DNA from: Nocardioides sp. SLBN-35 | GTDB taxonomy: Bacteria; Actinomycetota; Actinomycetes; Propionibacteriales; Nocardioidaceae | NCBI RefSeq assembly: GCF_006715725.1 | Contig: NZ_VFNU01000001.1 | Span: 2,666,001 to 2,730,000, forward strand | DNA length: 64,000 nucleotides | Direction of reading: 5' to 3' | Shown: positions 1-8,073 of the stretch, piece after piece | Layout: every line of letters starts with the position of its first letter | Numbering within the stretch: the stretch's first letter is position 1 | Program-made: the position numbers and the translations under genes | Notes under the pieces: generated by a model | What the model saw: the letters and a program-made list of their open reading frames with translations, nothing else | The model's database searches: none | What the model was told of the DNA's origin: nothing

Positions 1-180
1 CTCGACACCCTCAACGGCCAGGACAAGCAGCTGACCAGGCTCCTGGAGAACATGGCGCCCGCGATCCGGTACGTCGCCAACGCCACCGGCAGCGGCCCCT
101 ACCTCCCGCTGTACGTCAAGCCGCCGGCGATCCCTGCCGACGACACCACCTGCAAGCTGGAAGGGACGTGCCAGCGATGA
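1..180 (+). CDS. Mce family protein, C-terminal end (probable MceC)
   Basis: Only the last 59 codons are in the window; the reading frame is open from base 1 to TGA at 178-180. The tail contains RYVANATGSGPYLPLYV, which resembles the end of the MceC protein at 16437-17426 (a GTGPWFDAY segment close to the C-terminus). Position also supports MceC, because the next genes are MceD, MceE and MceF in the usual order. Its stop overlaps the ATG of the next gene (ATGA). Mce proteins form the periplasmic, substrate-binding part of actinobacterial lipid importers. The family call is firm; the C letter is inferred from gene order. Confidence 0.75.
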   Translation, partial: LDTLNGQDKQLTRLLENMAPAIRYVANATGSGPYLPLYVKPPAIPADDTTCKLEGTCQR

Positions 181-1205
181 CCGGGGCACTCAAGAAGGTG
201 GGGGCGGCCGTCGCGGTCCTCGCGGTCCTGCTCACCACCGGCTGCGGCGTCGTCGGCGGGTCCGACAAGATGACCGTCAAGGCCTACTTCGCCGACTCGG
301 CCGGCCTGTTCGTTGGCAACGACGTGGGCGTCCTCGGCGTCACAGTCGGCAAGGTCACCTCGATCGAGCCCGAGGGCGACAAGGTGCTGGTGACGATGGA
401 GGTCGACTCCGAGCAGCCGGTCCCGGCTGACGCCGGTGCCGTCGTGGTGGCCCGGTCGGTCGCGACCGACCGCTACGTCGAGCTCACGCCCGTCTACCAC
501 AAGGGTGACAAGAAGCTCGCCGACAACGCGACGATCGCGCTCGACAAGACCCAGACCCCGGTCGACTTCGACCAGGTGCTGGCCTCCCTCAACGACTTCG
601 CCACCGGCATCGGCGGCAACGCCGAGACCACCAAGGCGGTCCAGCGGTTCATCGACGCCGGCACCACGGCCCTCCAGGGCCGCGGACCGCTGCTGAACCA
701 GACGATCCACTCGCTGGCCAACGGAGTCGACGGCATCGCCGCCCACCGCGAGGACATCGCCGCGACCCTGAAGTCGCTCGACGTGCTGCTCACCACCATC
801 TCGGCGAACGAGGACACCGCGCGCACCTTCATCCAGCAGGTGTCGCAGGCCTCGCAGCTGCTCGCCGACGAGCGGGGCAACTTCCAGCAGGCGCTGCGCT
901 CGCTCGACGAGGCGGTGACCACTGTCGCGAAGTTCGCGGTCGACAACCGTCAGTCCATCGTCGACAGCCTGGACGGCTCGACCAAGCTGATGAAGACCCT
1001 GCTGACCAAGCAGGACCAGCTCGCCGAGATCCTGCGGGTGATGCCGCTGGCGCTGCAGAACCTGCAGCTGATCCAGGGCGACCGGCTCCCGGTCCGGATC
1101 GACCCGTTGATCCTCGACCCGCTGGGTGGCGTCCTGCAGCAGCTGTGCAAGGGCCTGCTCGGCCCGCTGTGCAGCTTCATCAACGGCACGCAGCCGGGAT
1201 CGTGA
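177..1205 (+). CDS. mceD: Mce family protein with lipobox (MceD position)
   Basis: 342-residue Mce protein. ATG at 177 overlaps the upstream stop. Residues 1-23 form a signal peptide ending in LLTTGC, a lipobox, so Cys23 is probably lipidated. The MCE/MlaD domain follows (about residues 30-115, with the typical GLFVGNDVGVLGVTVGKV turn), then a long helical region. It lies between the MceC end and MceE, so it occupies the MceD slot of the operon. The MceD of the complete operon at 17423-18661 has a plain membrane anchor without a lipobox, so the lipobox here distinguishes this operon. Substrate is unknown because the yrbE genes and most of the operon lie outside the window. Confidence 0.88.
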   Translation: MTGALKKVGAAVAVLAVLLTTGCGVVGGSDKMTVKAYFADSAGLFVGNDVGVLGVTVGKVTSIEPEGDKVLVTMEVDSEQPVPADAGAVVVARSVATDRYVELTPVYHKGDKKLADNATIALDKTQTPVDFDQVLASLNDFATGIGGNAETTKAVQRFIDAGTTALQGRGPLLNQTIHSLANGVDGIAAHREDIAATLKSLDVLLTTISANEDTARTFIQQVSQASQLLADERGNFQQALRSLDEAVTTVAKFAVDNRQSIVDSLDGSTKLMKTLLTKQDQLAEILRVMPLALQNLQLIQGDRLPVRIDPLILDPLGGVLQQLCKGLLGPLCSFINGTQPGS

Positions 1206-1213
1206 GGGGAGCG

Positions 1214-2440
1214 ATGACTGCGATGAGGCTGACGGCGCGCACGACCGCCGTACGGACCGCCCTGGTCGCGCTGCTGGCGCTCGCGCTGGGCCTGCTGTCC
1301 GCGTGCGGCACCACCATGCGCGACCTGCCGATCCCCGGGACCGGGGTCTCCGGCGACACGATCGAGATCCAGGCCCAGTTCGACGACGCGCTCAACCTGG
1401 CCGTCGGTGCACCGGTCAAGGTCAACGGCGTCGACATGGGCAAGGTCAAGTCGATCGAGGCCGACGACTTCACCGCCCGCGCCACGCTGACGGTGAAGAA
1501 GGACGCCGAGGTCCGCGACGGAGCCCAGGCGCGACTGCGCTACACCACGCCGCTCGGCGAGCTCTTCGTCGACGTGACCAACCCGGCCGACGGCAAGGTA
1601 CTGGCCGACAAGGCGGTGCTGGCGCGCGAGAACACCACGACGGCGCCGTCCGTCGAGGACGCCCTGGCCCAGGCCTCGCTGCTCATCAACGGCGGCGGCC
1701 TCGACCAGCTGCAGACCGTCACCGAGGAGCTCAACACCGCGCTCAACGGCAACGAGGGCGACTACCGGGCGCTGCTCGACAAGGCCTCGGTGTTCCTCAC
1801 CCAGGCCAACTCGACCACCCAGGCGATCGACAGCGTGCTCACCTCGATGAACGCGCTCTCGACCACACTCAACGGGCGCAAGAAGACGATCAACCGGGCA
1901 CTGAAGGACATCCGCCCGGCGGCCAAGGTGCTGCGGGAGAAGACGCCCGCCTTCACCGAGCTGCTGGCGGAGGTCGAGAAGTTCAGCGGAGCGGCGAACG
2001 ACACCGTCACCAAGACCCGTCAGCAGCTGCTCTCGATGCTCAGCGAGCTCGAGCCCGTGCTGGCCGAGTTCGCGGCCAACAACGGCACGTTCGAGAAGTC
2101 GCTGCAGGCCGTGATCAAGGCGTCGGGCTCGGCCGACGCGGTGATCGGGACCGACTACCTCAACATCGCGCTCGAGCTCCACATCGACAACCTCAACGTC
2201 GGCGGACTGCTCGAGGGCACGGTCAACGGGGTCGTGGGCGACCTGCTCGACCTGGTCGGGCTCGGTGACCTGCTCAAGGGCCTGCCCCTGCTCGGCGGCA
2301 ACAAGACCGGCGCCAAGGCCGGCGCCAAGGGCAGCGGTACGCCGGCCACCGACGGCGCCGCCGGCGGGACGGGGACCACCACCCCCGACCCGCTCGGACT
2401 CGACGGCCTCCTGAAGGCCCTGTTCGGACGGGGGGCCTGA
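1214..2440 (+). CDS. mceE: Mce family lipoprotein MceE
   Basis: 408 residues from ATG 1214, which follows a GGGGAG ribosome site. The signal peptide ends in LLSAC (Cys31). The segment MRDLPIPGTG after the lipobox is typical of the LprN/MceE group. The MCE domain spans about residues 45-130 and is followed by a helical domain. The last 60 residues are low-complexity Gly/Ala/Thr/Lys. Family role: lipid-anchored subunit of the Mce needle complex in the cell envelope. It lies 8 bases after mceD and 1 base before mceF, so the three are certainly co-transcribed. Confidence 0.9.
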   Translation: MTAMRLTARTTAVRTALVALLALALGLLSACGTTMRDLPIPGTGVSGDTIEIQAQFDDALNLAVGAPVKVNGVDMGKVKSIEADDFTARATLTVKKDAEVRDGAQARLRYTTPLGELFVDVTNPADGKVLADKAVLARENTTTAPSVEDALAQASLLINGGGLDQLQTVTEELNTALNGNEGDYRALLDKASVFLTQANSTTQAIDSVLTSMNALSTTLNGRKKTINRALKDIRPAAKVLREKTPAFTELLAEVEKFSGAANDTVTKTRQQLLSMLSELEPVLAEFAANNGTFEKSLQAVIKASGSADAVIGTDYLNIALELHIDNLNVGGLLEGTVNGVVGDLLDLVGLGDLLKGLPLLGGNKTGAKAGAKGSGTPATDGAAGGTGTTTPDPLGLDGLLKALFGRGA

Positions 2441-2441
2441 A

Positions 2442-3530
2442 ATGCTGAAGCTGCTGGGCAACAAGCTCTACCTCAGCCTCGCGGGCATCATCGTCGTGCT
2501 CATCGTGACGACCGCCTACATCTTCGCGGCCGTCCTCGACCAGCCGCTGACCTCGCGGCCGGTGGAGGTCAAGGTCGAGCTCGCGCAGACGGGCGGCCTG
2601 TTCGAGGGGTCGGTGGTGACCTACCGCGGCATCAAGGTCGGCAAGGTCCGCTCGATCGTGCCCACCTCCAAGGGGGTCGAGGCCACGATCGCGATCACCA
2701 CCGGCACCGAGATCCCCAGGGACTCGCTCGCCCGGGTGCGCAGCCTCTCGCCGGTCGGCGAGCAGTACCTCGACTTCCAACCGAAGCAGGTCAAGGGGCC
2801 CTTCCTCGCCAGTGGCGACAAGATCCCCGCCGAGTCGACCGACGTACCGAAGAGCCTGAGCTCGACGGTCGTCGCGGTCAACAACGTGCTGCGCCAGATC
2901 GACGACAAGAAGCTGCGGATCGTCCTCGGCGAGCTCAGCACGGGCCTCAAGGGGACCGGTGACGACCTCGGCCAGATCCTCGACCAGGGCACCGCGATCC
3001 TGCAGACCCTCGACGAGGTGTGGCCCGAGACCGACCGGATCATCAGCAGCTCCGGCGGCGTGCTGTCCATCGCTACCGACAACGCCGACTCGCTGCGGCA
3101 GCTCGCGACCTCGGCCAAGCAGTTCGCGAGGTTCCTGCGCAACTACGACCCGGAGCTGCGCGACCTGCTCAAGCGCGGCCCCGGCCAGGTCAACGAGCTG
3201 ATCAAGCTGGTCAAGGACGCCGACCAGGTGCTGCCCGGGTTCTTGTCGACGGGCGTTAGCTTCACTGACGTGTTCCGTTCCTACGAGCCCCACCTGCGCG
3301 CCCTGCTGCAGAACTACTCGCCGGGCCTGCGGTCGCTGCTGTCCAAGGTCCGCGACGGCGAGCTGCGCATCGAGCTGATCCCCGACATGGATCCGCGGTG
3401 CAGCTACGGCACGTCCCGCCTCGACCCGAAGAAGACCGAGCGCCGGGCGCTGCAGAAGGACGGGCGCTGCGCGGCCTCCTTCGCCACGTTGCAGCGCGGT
3501 GCCGCCCACGCCCCGGGGCCGGTGCAGTGA
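2442..3530 (+). CDS. mceF: Mce family protein MceF
   Basis: 362 residues. One N-terminal membrane segment (about residues 10-32) anchors it, followed by an MCE domain whose GGLFEGSVVTYRGIKVGKV signature is nearly the same as in the second MceF (19995-21266). A helical region with an LSPVGEQYLDFQP segment follows. ATG 2442 lies immediately after the mceE stop. As the last Mce subunit, the family role is to complete the hexameric lipid channel. The C-terminus is short (about 60 residues shorter than the mce4-type MceF in this window). Confidence 0.9.
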   Translation: MLKLLGNKLYLSLAGIIVVLIVTTAYIFAAVLDQPLTSRPVEVKVELAQTGGLFEGSVVTYRGIKVGKVRSIVPTSKGVEATIAITTGTEIPRDSLARVRSLSPVGEQYLDFQPKQVKGPFLASGDKIPAESTDVPKSLSSTVVAVNNVLRQIDDKKLRIVLGELSTGLKGTGDDLGQILDQGTAILQTLDEVWPETDRIISSSGGVLSIATDNADSLRQLATSAKQFARFLRNYDPELRDLLKRGPGQVNELIKLVKDADQVLPGFLSTGVSFTDVFRSYEPHLRALLQNYSPGLRSLLSKVRDGELRIELIPDMDPRCSYGTSRLDPKKTERRALQKDGRCAASFATLQRGAAHAPGPVQ

Positions 3531-4093
3531 GCCGGACGACGACCAGCACCCGGCGCGGCCGCGGTCCGCTGGCCCTGCTGTGCGCCCTGCTGCTCGCGCT
3601 GGGCCTGCTGGCCGGCGGGTGCGGCTCGAGCTCGGACGACAAGGCGCTGAAGGACGCGCTGGCCAAGGTCGACGAGCTCACCGCACGCGACGACGCGGAG
3701 AAGGCGGCGCTCGATGCCGCCAAGGAGCTGCTGGTCCAGATCACGTCGTACTCCTGGAAGGACGGCGAGCACGACTTCGCCTGGGTCGACAAGATCGCCA
3801 ACACCGAGCTCAAGGACAAGCTGGCGCCCAACGTCGGCGACCTGCAGAAGGCGATCGTCGACGGCAAGGTCACCGCGAAGGGCCAGGTCGTAGACGCCGC
3901 CGGGCGGGTGGTCGACGACACCCAGGTCGAGGTGCTGGCCTTCGTCGACCAGGCGATCACCGACGACAAGAACGCCGACGTCAAGGTCGAGGAGCAGCGG
4001 GTCAGCATGACCATGAAGCTCGTCAAGGGCGAGTGGCTGGTCGACCGGCTGGACCTGCTCAGCGGCACCAACAGCGGCGAGGGTGCGCAGTAG
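3527..4093 (+). CDS. Mce-associated lipoprotein
   Basis: 188 residues from GTG 3527, which overlaps the mceF stop (GTGA). A basic N-terminus, a hydrophobic stretch and LLAGGC (Cys32) mark a lipoprotein. The mature part is a small alpha+beta domain with an Ala/Asp/Lys-rich helix after the anchor and a terminal GEWLVDRLDLL motif, which is also seen as GWLVDRLDTD in the Mce-associated protein at 21876-22787. Such proteins close many mce operons and are thought to stabilise or assist the Mce complex; the exact role is unknown. It is the last gene of this operon, with a leaderless gene starting 30 bases downstream. Confidence 0.8.
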   Translation: MSRTTTSTRRGRGPLALLCALLLALGLLAGGCGSSSDDKALKDALAKVDELTARDDAEKAALDAAKELLVQITSYSWKDGEHDFAWVDKIANTELKDKLAPNVGDLQKAIVDGKVTAKGQVVDAAGRVVDDTQVEVLAFVDQAITDDKNADVKVEEQRVSMTMKLVKGEWLVDRLDLLSGTNSGEGAQ

Positions 4094-4110
4094 CGTCGCG
4101 ACCGACCCAC

Positions 4111-4116
4111 TAGATT
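4111..4116 (+). promoter_or_regulatory. -10 box of a leaderless promoter
   Basis: TAGATT, with 7 bases to GTG 4124. TANNNT followed by 6-7 bases and then the start codon is the actinobacterial leaderless pattern; no Shine-Dalgarno sequence lies between. This decides the GTG start rather than the TTG at 4115. Confidence 0.6.
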
Positions 4117-4123
4117 GACGCGC

Positions 4124-5386
4124 GTGGCGCACGACGACGGGGACTCGCTTGCCGGCCTGAGGACCGTGCTGCGGCGCGTCCTGCTGACCCTGATCGGCAT
4201 CCCGTTCGTCGTCGCCATCGCGATGTCGCTCGTCGACTCCTACCGCCGGCGCGGCAAGCGGCCCAAGCCGTTCCCGACCACCGACCCGCGCACGGTCGCG
4301 GTCGGCGACGGGGACGTGACGACGTACACCTTCGGTCGTGACCTGTACGACGACATGCTCGCCGCGATCGAGGGCGCCGAGCGCCAGATCCTCTTCGAGA
4401 CCTACATCTGGAAGGGCGACGCGACGGGGGAGCGGTTCAAGCGCGCCCTGATCGCGGCCGCCGAGCGCGGGGTCGACGTCTACTGCATCTACGACGGCTT
4501 CGCGAACCTCGTGGTCTCGCCGGCCTTCCAGCGCTTCCCGCCGAGCGTGAAGGTGCTGCGCTATCCCGTCTACACGGCCGGCTGGCGGTTCTTCGACCTG
4601 CGCCGCTACGGCCGCGACCACCGCAAGATCCTGGTCGTCGACGACAACGTCGGCTTCGTCGGCGGCTACAACATCGGCTCGGCCTACGAGTCGGAGTGGC
4701 GTGACACGCACGTCCGGATCACCGGTCCGGCGGTGTGGGACCTCAAGCGGGCGTTCGCCGACTTCTGGAACCTCAACCGGCGACGCCGGCTGCGCTCCTC
4801 CGAGCGGCCGCTGCTGCTCGAGACCGCCTCGACCTGGGAGCCGCGGGTCCGGGTGCAGCGCAACGTGCCGCGGCTGTGGATGTTCCCGATCCGGGCGATG
4901 TACATCGAGGCGATCAACCGGGCCAGCCGCAATGTGTGGATGACCCAGGCCTACTTCCTGCCCGACGAGGACTTCATCGACGCGGTGAAGGCGGCGGCGC
5001 GACGCGGGGTCGACGTACGACTGCTGCTGCCGCTCAAGTCCAACCACATCGTGGCCGACTGGATCTCCCGCGGCCACTTCACCCAGCTGCTCGACGCGGG
5101 CGTGCGGATCCTGCGCTACCGCGACGCGATGGTGCACGCGAAGACCGCCACCGTCGACGGCACGTGGGCGACGGTCGGCACCGCCAACATCGACCGGCTC
5201 AGCCTGACGGGCAACTTCGAGATCAACGTCGAGATCATCGACGAGGGCTTCGCCCGCGAGCTCGAGGAGATCTTCGAGGTCGACCAGTCGAACTGCCTGG
5301 AGCTGACCAGCGGCGAGTGGGAGGCCCGCGACGTGCACCGCAAGTTCACCGAGGCGGTGCTGGCCCCCCTACGGCCTCTCTTGTAG
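4124..5386 (+). CDS. Phospholipase D / cardiolipin synthase family protein
   Basis: 420 residues. One N-terminal membrane segment (about residues 15-35) precedes two PLD catalytic repeats: H166-R-K168 in RDHRKILVVDDN with a GGYN tail, and H338-A-K340 in MVHAKTATVDG with a GTANID tail. Two HxKx4D motifs are diagnostic for the phospholipase D superfamily, and the length and single membrane anchor fit bacterial cardiolipin synthases, which transfer a phosphatidyl group to phosphatidylglycerol at the membrane. The gene has its own leaderless promoter and is followed by a gene-free repeat region, so it is probably monocistronic. Superfamily is certain; the cardiolipin synthase activity is a family-based inference. 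Confidence 0.85.
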   Translation: MAHDDGDSLAGLRTVLRRVLLTLIGIPFVVAIAMSLVDSYRRRGKRPKPFPTTDPRTVAVGDGDVTTYTFGRDLYDDMLAAIEGAERQILFETYIWKGDATGERFKRALIAAAERGVDVYCIYDGFANLVVSPAFQRFPPSVKVLRYPVYTAGWRFFDLRRYGRDHRKILVVDDNVGFVGGYNIGSAYESEWRDTHVRITGPAVWDLKRAFADFWNLNRRRRLRSSERPLLLETASTWEPRVRVQRNVPRLWMFPIRAMYIEAINRASRNVWMTQAYFLPDEDFIDAVKAAARRGVDVRLLLPLKSNHIVADWISRGHFTQLLDAGVRILRYRDAMVHAKTATVDGTWATVGTANIDRLSLTGNFEINVEIIDEGFARELEEIFEVDQSNCLELTSGEWEARDVHRKFTEAVLAPLRPLL

Positions 5387-5399
5387 CCGGGTGGGTCGG

Positions 5400-5562
5400 G
5401 GCTGGTGCGCTGCGTGATCGGCTCACGGTGTTGGTTTGGCGCTCGCTTCGCTCGCGCATGTCGGGCGCCCTTTAACGCGTGATCTTCCCTCGCTGCGCTC
5501 GCTTCCTCGCGGGCGCTCGGTCGCTCGCTCCGCTCGGTCCAGATCACGCGGGGCGCCCGACG
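5400..5562 (+). repeat. 163-bp direct repeat, copy 1
   Basis: Matches 5622-5784 with about six mismatches. Internally it carries an inverted repeat: GTCGGGCGCCC (5460-5470) and CGCGTGATCT (5476-5485) pair with AGATCACGCG (5541-5550) and GGGCGCCCGAC (5551-5561). It is rich in GCTCGCTTCGCTCGC-like words. The short open frames across it read as Ser/Arg/Ala-rich low-complexity and are not genes. Confidence 0.85.
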
Positions 5563-5621
5563 GGGTTCAGCCGAACGACGGTTCGCGCGCGCGACATGCG
5601 AGCGCAGCGAGCCAACAAACA

Positions 5622-5784
5622 GGCTGGTGCGCTGCGTGAGCGGCTCACGGTGTTTGTTTGGCGCTCGCTTCGCTCGCGCATGTCGGGTGCCCTTTGGCGC
5701 GTGATCTTCCCTCGCTGCGCTCGCTTCCTCGCGGGCGCTCGGTCGCTCGCTCCGCTCCGTCCAGATCACGCGGGGCGCCCGACG
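5622..5784 (+). repeat. 163-bp direct repeat, copy 2
   Basis: Second copy, offset by 222 bases from copy 1. Its left end (5652-5685) is also an inverted match to 5591-5620, which flanks a roughly 30-base spacer, so single strands of this region could form several alternative long hairpins. Confidence 0.85.
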
Positions 5785-5847
5785 AGATTGCGCTGAATGA
5801 CGCTCGCCGGCGCACGTCATTCAGCCGGACCCGTCGCGCGCGCCGCG

Positions 5848-5938
5848 TTGCCTGGACGGAGCGGAGCGAGCGCCAGCGAGCGCAGCGGAGGAAGGCAACG
5901 CGTCAAAGCGCGCGCGACATGTGAGCGCAGCGAGCAAA
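5848..5938 (-). repeat. Degenerate inverted copy of the same repeat
   Basis: GGACGGAGCGGAGCGAGCG, GAGGAAG, CGCGTCAAAG and GCGACATGTGAGCGCAGCGA here are reverse-complement relatives of blocks in the two direct copies, in matching order. The whole stretch 5387-5980 therefore holds repeat DNA plus the promoter of the next gene and no coding sequence that I can support. Confidence 0.65.
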
Positions 5939-5947
5939 TTGACATTG

Positions 5948-5965
5948 ACGAACACTGATGTTCGT
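5948..5965. promoter_or_regulatory. Palindromic operator before the TetR gene
   Basis: ACGAACACTGATGTTCGT: 7-base perfect arms around CTGA, 15 bases before ATG 5981 and just after TTGACA (5939-5944). Position and symmetry suggest that it is the autoregulatory site of the TetR protein encoded next. Inferred, not matched to a known operator. Confidence 0.6.
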
Positions 5966-5980
5966 GAAACTCTCCCGGAC

Positions 5981-6577
5981 ATGGCGACCCTGCCCCGCGG
6001 CCGGCACGGGCTGAGCCGTGCCGAGGTGGCCGCGGACCAGCGCGAGCGGATGTTCCACGCGCTGGCGGCGGCGATGACCGAGCGCGGGTACGTCGCCACT
6101 CCAGTCGCCGAGATCATCAAGCGGGCCGGCGTCTCGCGCGAGACGTTCTACCAGCACTTCGGCTCCAAGCAGGACTGTTTCATCGCGGCCTACGCGTGGG
6201 CGACCGACGCCCTCCGGGCCGGCTTCGCCGCCGGGCTCGCCGCCAGCGGCACTCCGCAGGAGCGCTTCGCCACGCTCCTCGAGCGCTACCTCTCCGCCCT
6301 CGCCGAGGACCCGGGTCGCGCCCGGCTCTTCCTCGTCGAGGTGTACGCAGCCGGCCCCGAGGCGATGCGCCGTCGCGTGGAGGTCCAGCAGGAGGCGGCC
6401 GCGGCGCTCGCCACGGTCTTCTCGGCCCGGACCGCGCAGGAGCGGTTCGCCTGCGAGGCGCTGCTCGCCGCGATCATCCAGATGGTGACCGCCCGGATCA
6501 CCCTCGGCGAGCCCGAGGAGCTCGCCGGGCTGCACCCGCCGCTCGTCGCCCTCGCCGCCTCGCTGTTCCCGCACTGA
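5981..6577 (+). CDS. TetR/AcrR family transcriptional regulator
   Basis: 198 residues from ATG 5981; a GTG at 5921 is in frame but lies inside repeat DNA upstream of the operator and is unlikely. The TetR_N helix-turn-helix is clear at about residues 20-65, including VAEIIKRAGVSRETFYQHFGSK. The C-terminal ligand-binding part is divergent. It is followed 21 bases later by an SDR and a carboxymuconolactone-decarboxylase-like gene, so it probably controls that small operon and itself through the palindrome at 5948-5965. The inducer is unknown. Confidence 0.88.
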   Translation: MATLPRGRHGLSRAEVAADQRERMFHALAAAMTERGYVATPVAEIIKRAGVSRETFYQHFGSKQDCFIAAYAWATDALRAGFAAGLAASGTPQERFATLLERYLSALAEDPGRARLFLVEVYAAGPEAMRRRVEVQQEAAAALATVFSARTAQERFACEALLAAIIQMVTARITLGEPEELAGLHPPLVALAASLFPH

Positions 6578-6598
6578 CGACCGATCCAGGAGAAGTCC

Positions 6599-7480
6599 AT
6601 GTGGTTCCGTGCTCCCGTCCGAGACCTGACCGGCAAGCAGGTCCTGGTCACCGGCGCCGCCAGCGGCATCGGCCGCGCCGTGGCCGAGCAGGCCGCCGAC
6701 CGCGGCGCCGTGCTGCACCTCACCGACGTCCAGCCCGAGCGGCTGGCCGAGGTCGCCGACGCCATCCGGGCCCGCGGCGGGACGGTCGGCACCGCCGAGG
6801 TCGCCGACGTCTCCGACCACGGCCAGGTACGCCGCCTCGCGGCGCTGGTGACCGAGCGCGCGGGCGCGATGGACGTGGTCCTCAACGTCGCCGGCATCGC
6901 GATCTGGGGCACCGTCCGCAGCCTCGAGGCCGAGCACTGGCAGCGCCTGGTCGACGTCAACCTGATGGGTCCGATCCACGTGATCGAGGAGTTCGTGCCG
7001 CCGATGATCGACGCCGGCCGCGGCGGCCAGCTGGTCAACGTCTCCTCGGCCGCGGGGATCATCGCGATGCCGTGGCACGCGGCGTACAGCGCGTCGAAGT
7101 TCGGCCTGCGCGGCGTCTCCGAGGTGCTCCGCTACGACCTGCGCAAGCATCGGATCGGGGTCAGCCTGGTCTGCCCCGGCGGCGTCGACACCGGCCTGGT
7201 CGAGACCATCCGGATCGCCGGGATCGACCAACAGAACAAGGCCTTCGTCCGGGCCCGACGACACTTCCAGAAGCGTGCGGTCTCGCCCGAGCAGGCCGCC
7301 ACCGCGATCTGGAGGGGCGCGCTGCGCAACCGCTACTGGGTCTACACCTCGCCCGACATCCGGCTGGTCCACTGGCTGCAGCGCTACTTCCCGCCCGGGT
7401 ACGCCATCGCGATGCGGGTCTTCAACTACGGCGCCAACCGGGTGCTGCCCGCGGTCGAGCAGGCCCGGAGGACCGCATGA
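6599..7480 (+). CDS. Short-chain dehydrogenase/reductase
   Basis: 293 residues, ATG 6599 after CCAGGAGAAG. Classical SDR: TGAASGIGR cofactor loop (about residues 19-27), NVAGI, catalytic Ser in VNVSSAAG and YSASK (Tyr and Lys, about residues 162-166). It is longer than a minimal SDR (250 residues) because of a C-terminal extension containing YWVYTSPDIRLVHWLQRYF, which may touch the membrane. Such extended SDRs act on lipophilic alcohols or ketones, but the substrate cannot be read from the sequence. It overlaps the next gene by ATGA, so the two products are coupled. Confidence 0.85.
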   Translation: MWFRAPVRDLTGKQVLVTGAASGIGRAVAEQAADRGAVLHLTDVQPERLAEVADAIRARGGTVGTAEVADVSDHGQVRRLAALVTERAGAMDVVLNVAGIAIWGTVRSLEAEHWQRLVDVNLMGPIHVIEEFVPPMIDAGRGGQLVNVSSAAGIIAMPWHAAYSASKFGLRGVSEVLRYDLRKHRIGVSLVCPGGVDTGLVETIRIAGIDQQNKAFVRARRHFQKRAVSPEQAATAIWRGALRNRYWVYTSPDIRLVHWLQRYFPPGYAIAMRVFNYGANRVLPAVEQARRTA

Positions 7481-8028
7481 GCGGGGCCGGGACCACGGCA
7501 CGGATCACGCCGGGCGGCTGGCGCGAGGTCGGCCCGTTCGTGGCCGCCTTCGCCCGGATCGCGGGCCGGGTGCAGGGCACCGAGCCGCCGGCGGTCTTCC
7601 TGACCCTGGGCCGGCACCGGCGCCTGTTCTGGGGCTGGCTGCACTTCGCGGGCCGGCTGATGCCGGGCGGCCGGCTGTCCCGGCGGGAGTCGGAGCTGGT
7701 CATCGTCCGGGTCGCGGCGCGCCGCGGGTCGGCCTACGAGCTCGAGCAGCATCGCCGCCTGGCCCGCCGGGCCGGGCTCTCGCGCGAGGAGGTGGCGGCG
7801 ATCGAGTCCTTCGGCGAGCACCCGGGACTGAGCGAGCGCGAGCGGCTGCTGCTGCGCGCCACCGACGAGCTGCTCGCCGACCAGGACATCCCCGACGGCC
7901 TGTGGGCCGAGCTGGGGGAGTGCTTCGAGGACCGCGAGCGGATCGAGATCGTGATGCTCGTGGGCCACTACGCGATGCTCGCCACCGCGCTGCACGTGTT
8001 GCGGGTGCAGCCGGACCGTCCGAGGTAG
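7477..8028 (+). CDS. Carboxymuconolactone decarboxylase family protein
   Basis: 183 residues from ATG 7477 overlapping the SDR stop. The all-helical CMD/AhpD-like fold is suggested by ESELVIVRVAARRGSAYELEQH and by RIEIVMLVGHYAMLATAL near the C-terminus. The AhpD CxxCxxxH redox centre is absent: the equivalent positions read S-A-Y-E-L-E-Q-H, so it is not a peroxidase of the AhpD type. Together with the SDR upstream it may modify a cyclic or lactone-like compound, but that is a guess from neighbours. It is the last gene of the TetR-SDR-CMD operon. Confidence 0.75.
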   Translation: MSGAGTTARITPGGWREVGPFVAAFARIAGRVQGTEPPAVFLTLGRHRRLFWGWLHFAGRLMPGGRLSRRESELVIVRVAARRGSAYELEQHRRLARRAGLSREEVAAIESFGEHPGLSERERLLLRATDELLADQDIPDGLWAELGECFEDRERIEIVMLVGHYAMLATALHVLRVQPDRPR

Positions 8029-8061
8029 GGCAGCGCCAGGAGGACTGTCGGTGGCCCCTCG

Positions 8062-8067
8062 TACGCT
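8062..8067 (+). promoter_or_regulatory. -10 box of the uvrB leaderless promoter
   Basis: TACGCT with 6 bases to ATG 8074 and no ribosome site between: leaderless pattern. Confidence 0.5.
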
Positions 8068-8073
8068 GGAGCC

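Noticed and set aside
5400..5784. Possible insertion sequence or miniature transposon
   Set aside because: No transposase, and no terminal inverted repeats with target duplication that I could define. Kept as a repeat only.
5436..5924. Three short plus-strand frames of 67-105 codons and a 234-codon minus-strand frame in the repeat block
   Set aside because: They repeat the same Ser/Arg/Ala-rich words because the DNA is repeated. No ribosome site, start context or conserved domain was seen.
5400..5938. Possible CRISPR array
   Set aside because: Only two long direct copies and one degenerate inverted copy, no short regular repeats with unique spacers, and no cas genes nearby.
7477..8028. AhpD-type alkylhydroperoxidase
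   Set aside because: The CxxCxxxH redox motif is missing; only the wider carboxymuconolactone decarboxylase fold is supported.
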